A stretch of 21,562 nt of DNA. It comes from HK-STAS-PATE-36 sp964565615. GTDB taxonomy: Bacteria > Patescibacteriota > Saccharimonadia > Saccharimonadales > JAGQNJ01. Below the pieces are notes generated by a model that saw only the letters and a list, made by a program, of their open reading frames with translations, did not search any database and was not told the origin of the DNA. The DNA is taken from contig CAZMFO010000015.1 of NCBI GenBank assembly GCA_964565615.1, positions 1-21,562 of the forward strand. Direction: 5' to 3'. This document shows, piece by piece, positions 21,455-21,562 of this stretch; position 1 is the stretch's first letter, and each line of letters starts with the position of its first letter. Made by a program: the position numbers and the translations under genes.

Positions 21455-21562
21455 ACTCTAAGTTACTAGTGGTCCTGTTCTATTGATAAACAGATTACAA
21501 AATAATGCAATTATTGTATCAAACAAGTCCTATTAAACATAACTTTCTAACAATCAATCAAC

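Noticed and set aside
1..21562. CRISPR arrays or insertion-sequence transposases.
   Set aside because: No regularly spaced direct repeats and no DDE or HUH transposase frame were seen; the only repeats are the inverted ones listed.

Overview
The window looks like part of a small bacterial genome of the Candidate Phyla Radiation (Patescibacteria), perhaps Saccharibacteria-like. This is inferred from overall character, not from a marker gene. Support comes from compact genes with short overlaps, a LemA / Tim44-like / HtpX cluster, a LigA without zinc-finger cysteines, a secreted S8 protease, many start codons only 6-9 bases after a -10 box (leaderless style), and a serine recombinase of the type common in these phyla.

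Bases 1-7860 form an accessory island. A large serine recombinase (minus strand, cut by the left edge) comes first. Next is a C-protein-controlled type II restriction-modification (R-M) cassette: C regulator, PD-(D/E)XK-like nuclease, and a convergent beta-class methyltransferase. It sits between two perfect 166-bp inverted repeats. The repeats carry the last codons of a recombinase-like reading frame plus a GC-rich tail. The left copy is the end of a longer fragment whose first 36 bases are also present, inverted, at the left window edge inside the recombinase gene. After a 300-base gap comes a tightly coupled four-gene operon: methyltransferase, a small ADP-ribosyltransferase-like protein, a PD-(D/E)XK nuclease and a D12-class adenine methyltransferase. 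This looks like a second, two-methylase R-M system carrying an unexpected ART-like partner. The island ends in an intergenic region rich in hairpins.

Bases 7861-13630 are minus-strand housekeeping genes: lemA, a Tim44-like membrane protein, htpX, a polytopic membrane protein and ligA, mostly touching or overlapping. Divergent from lemA, on the plus strand, are a secreted subtilisin-like protease, a class I SAM methyltransferase, and a large protein combining an HExxH metallopeptidase-like region with a Fic (AMP-transferase) motif. The last has a palindrome filling the spacer of its promoter.

Bases 17860-21562 hold a possible structured RNA, four minus-strand tRNA genes (Leu-GAG, Arg-TCT, Leu-TAA, Cys-GCA, all with encoded CCA), a small serine hydrolase, an unrecognised protein, a CDP-alcohol phosphatidyltransferase-like protein and a family 2-like glycosyltransferase. 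The last two suggest envelope lipid or glycan synthesis.

The most unusual items are the recombinase-tail inverted repeats around the R-M cassette, the ART-like gene inside the second R-M operon, and the HExxH-Fic fusion.
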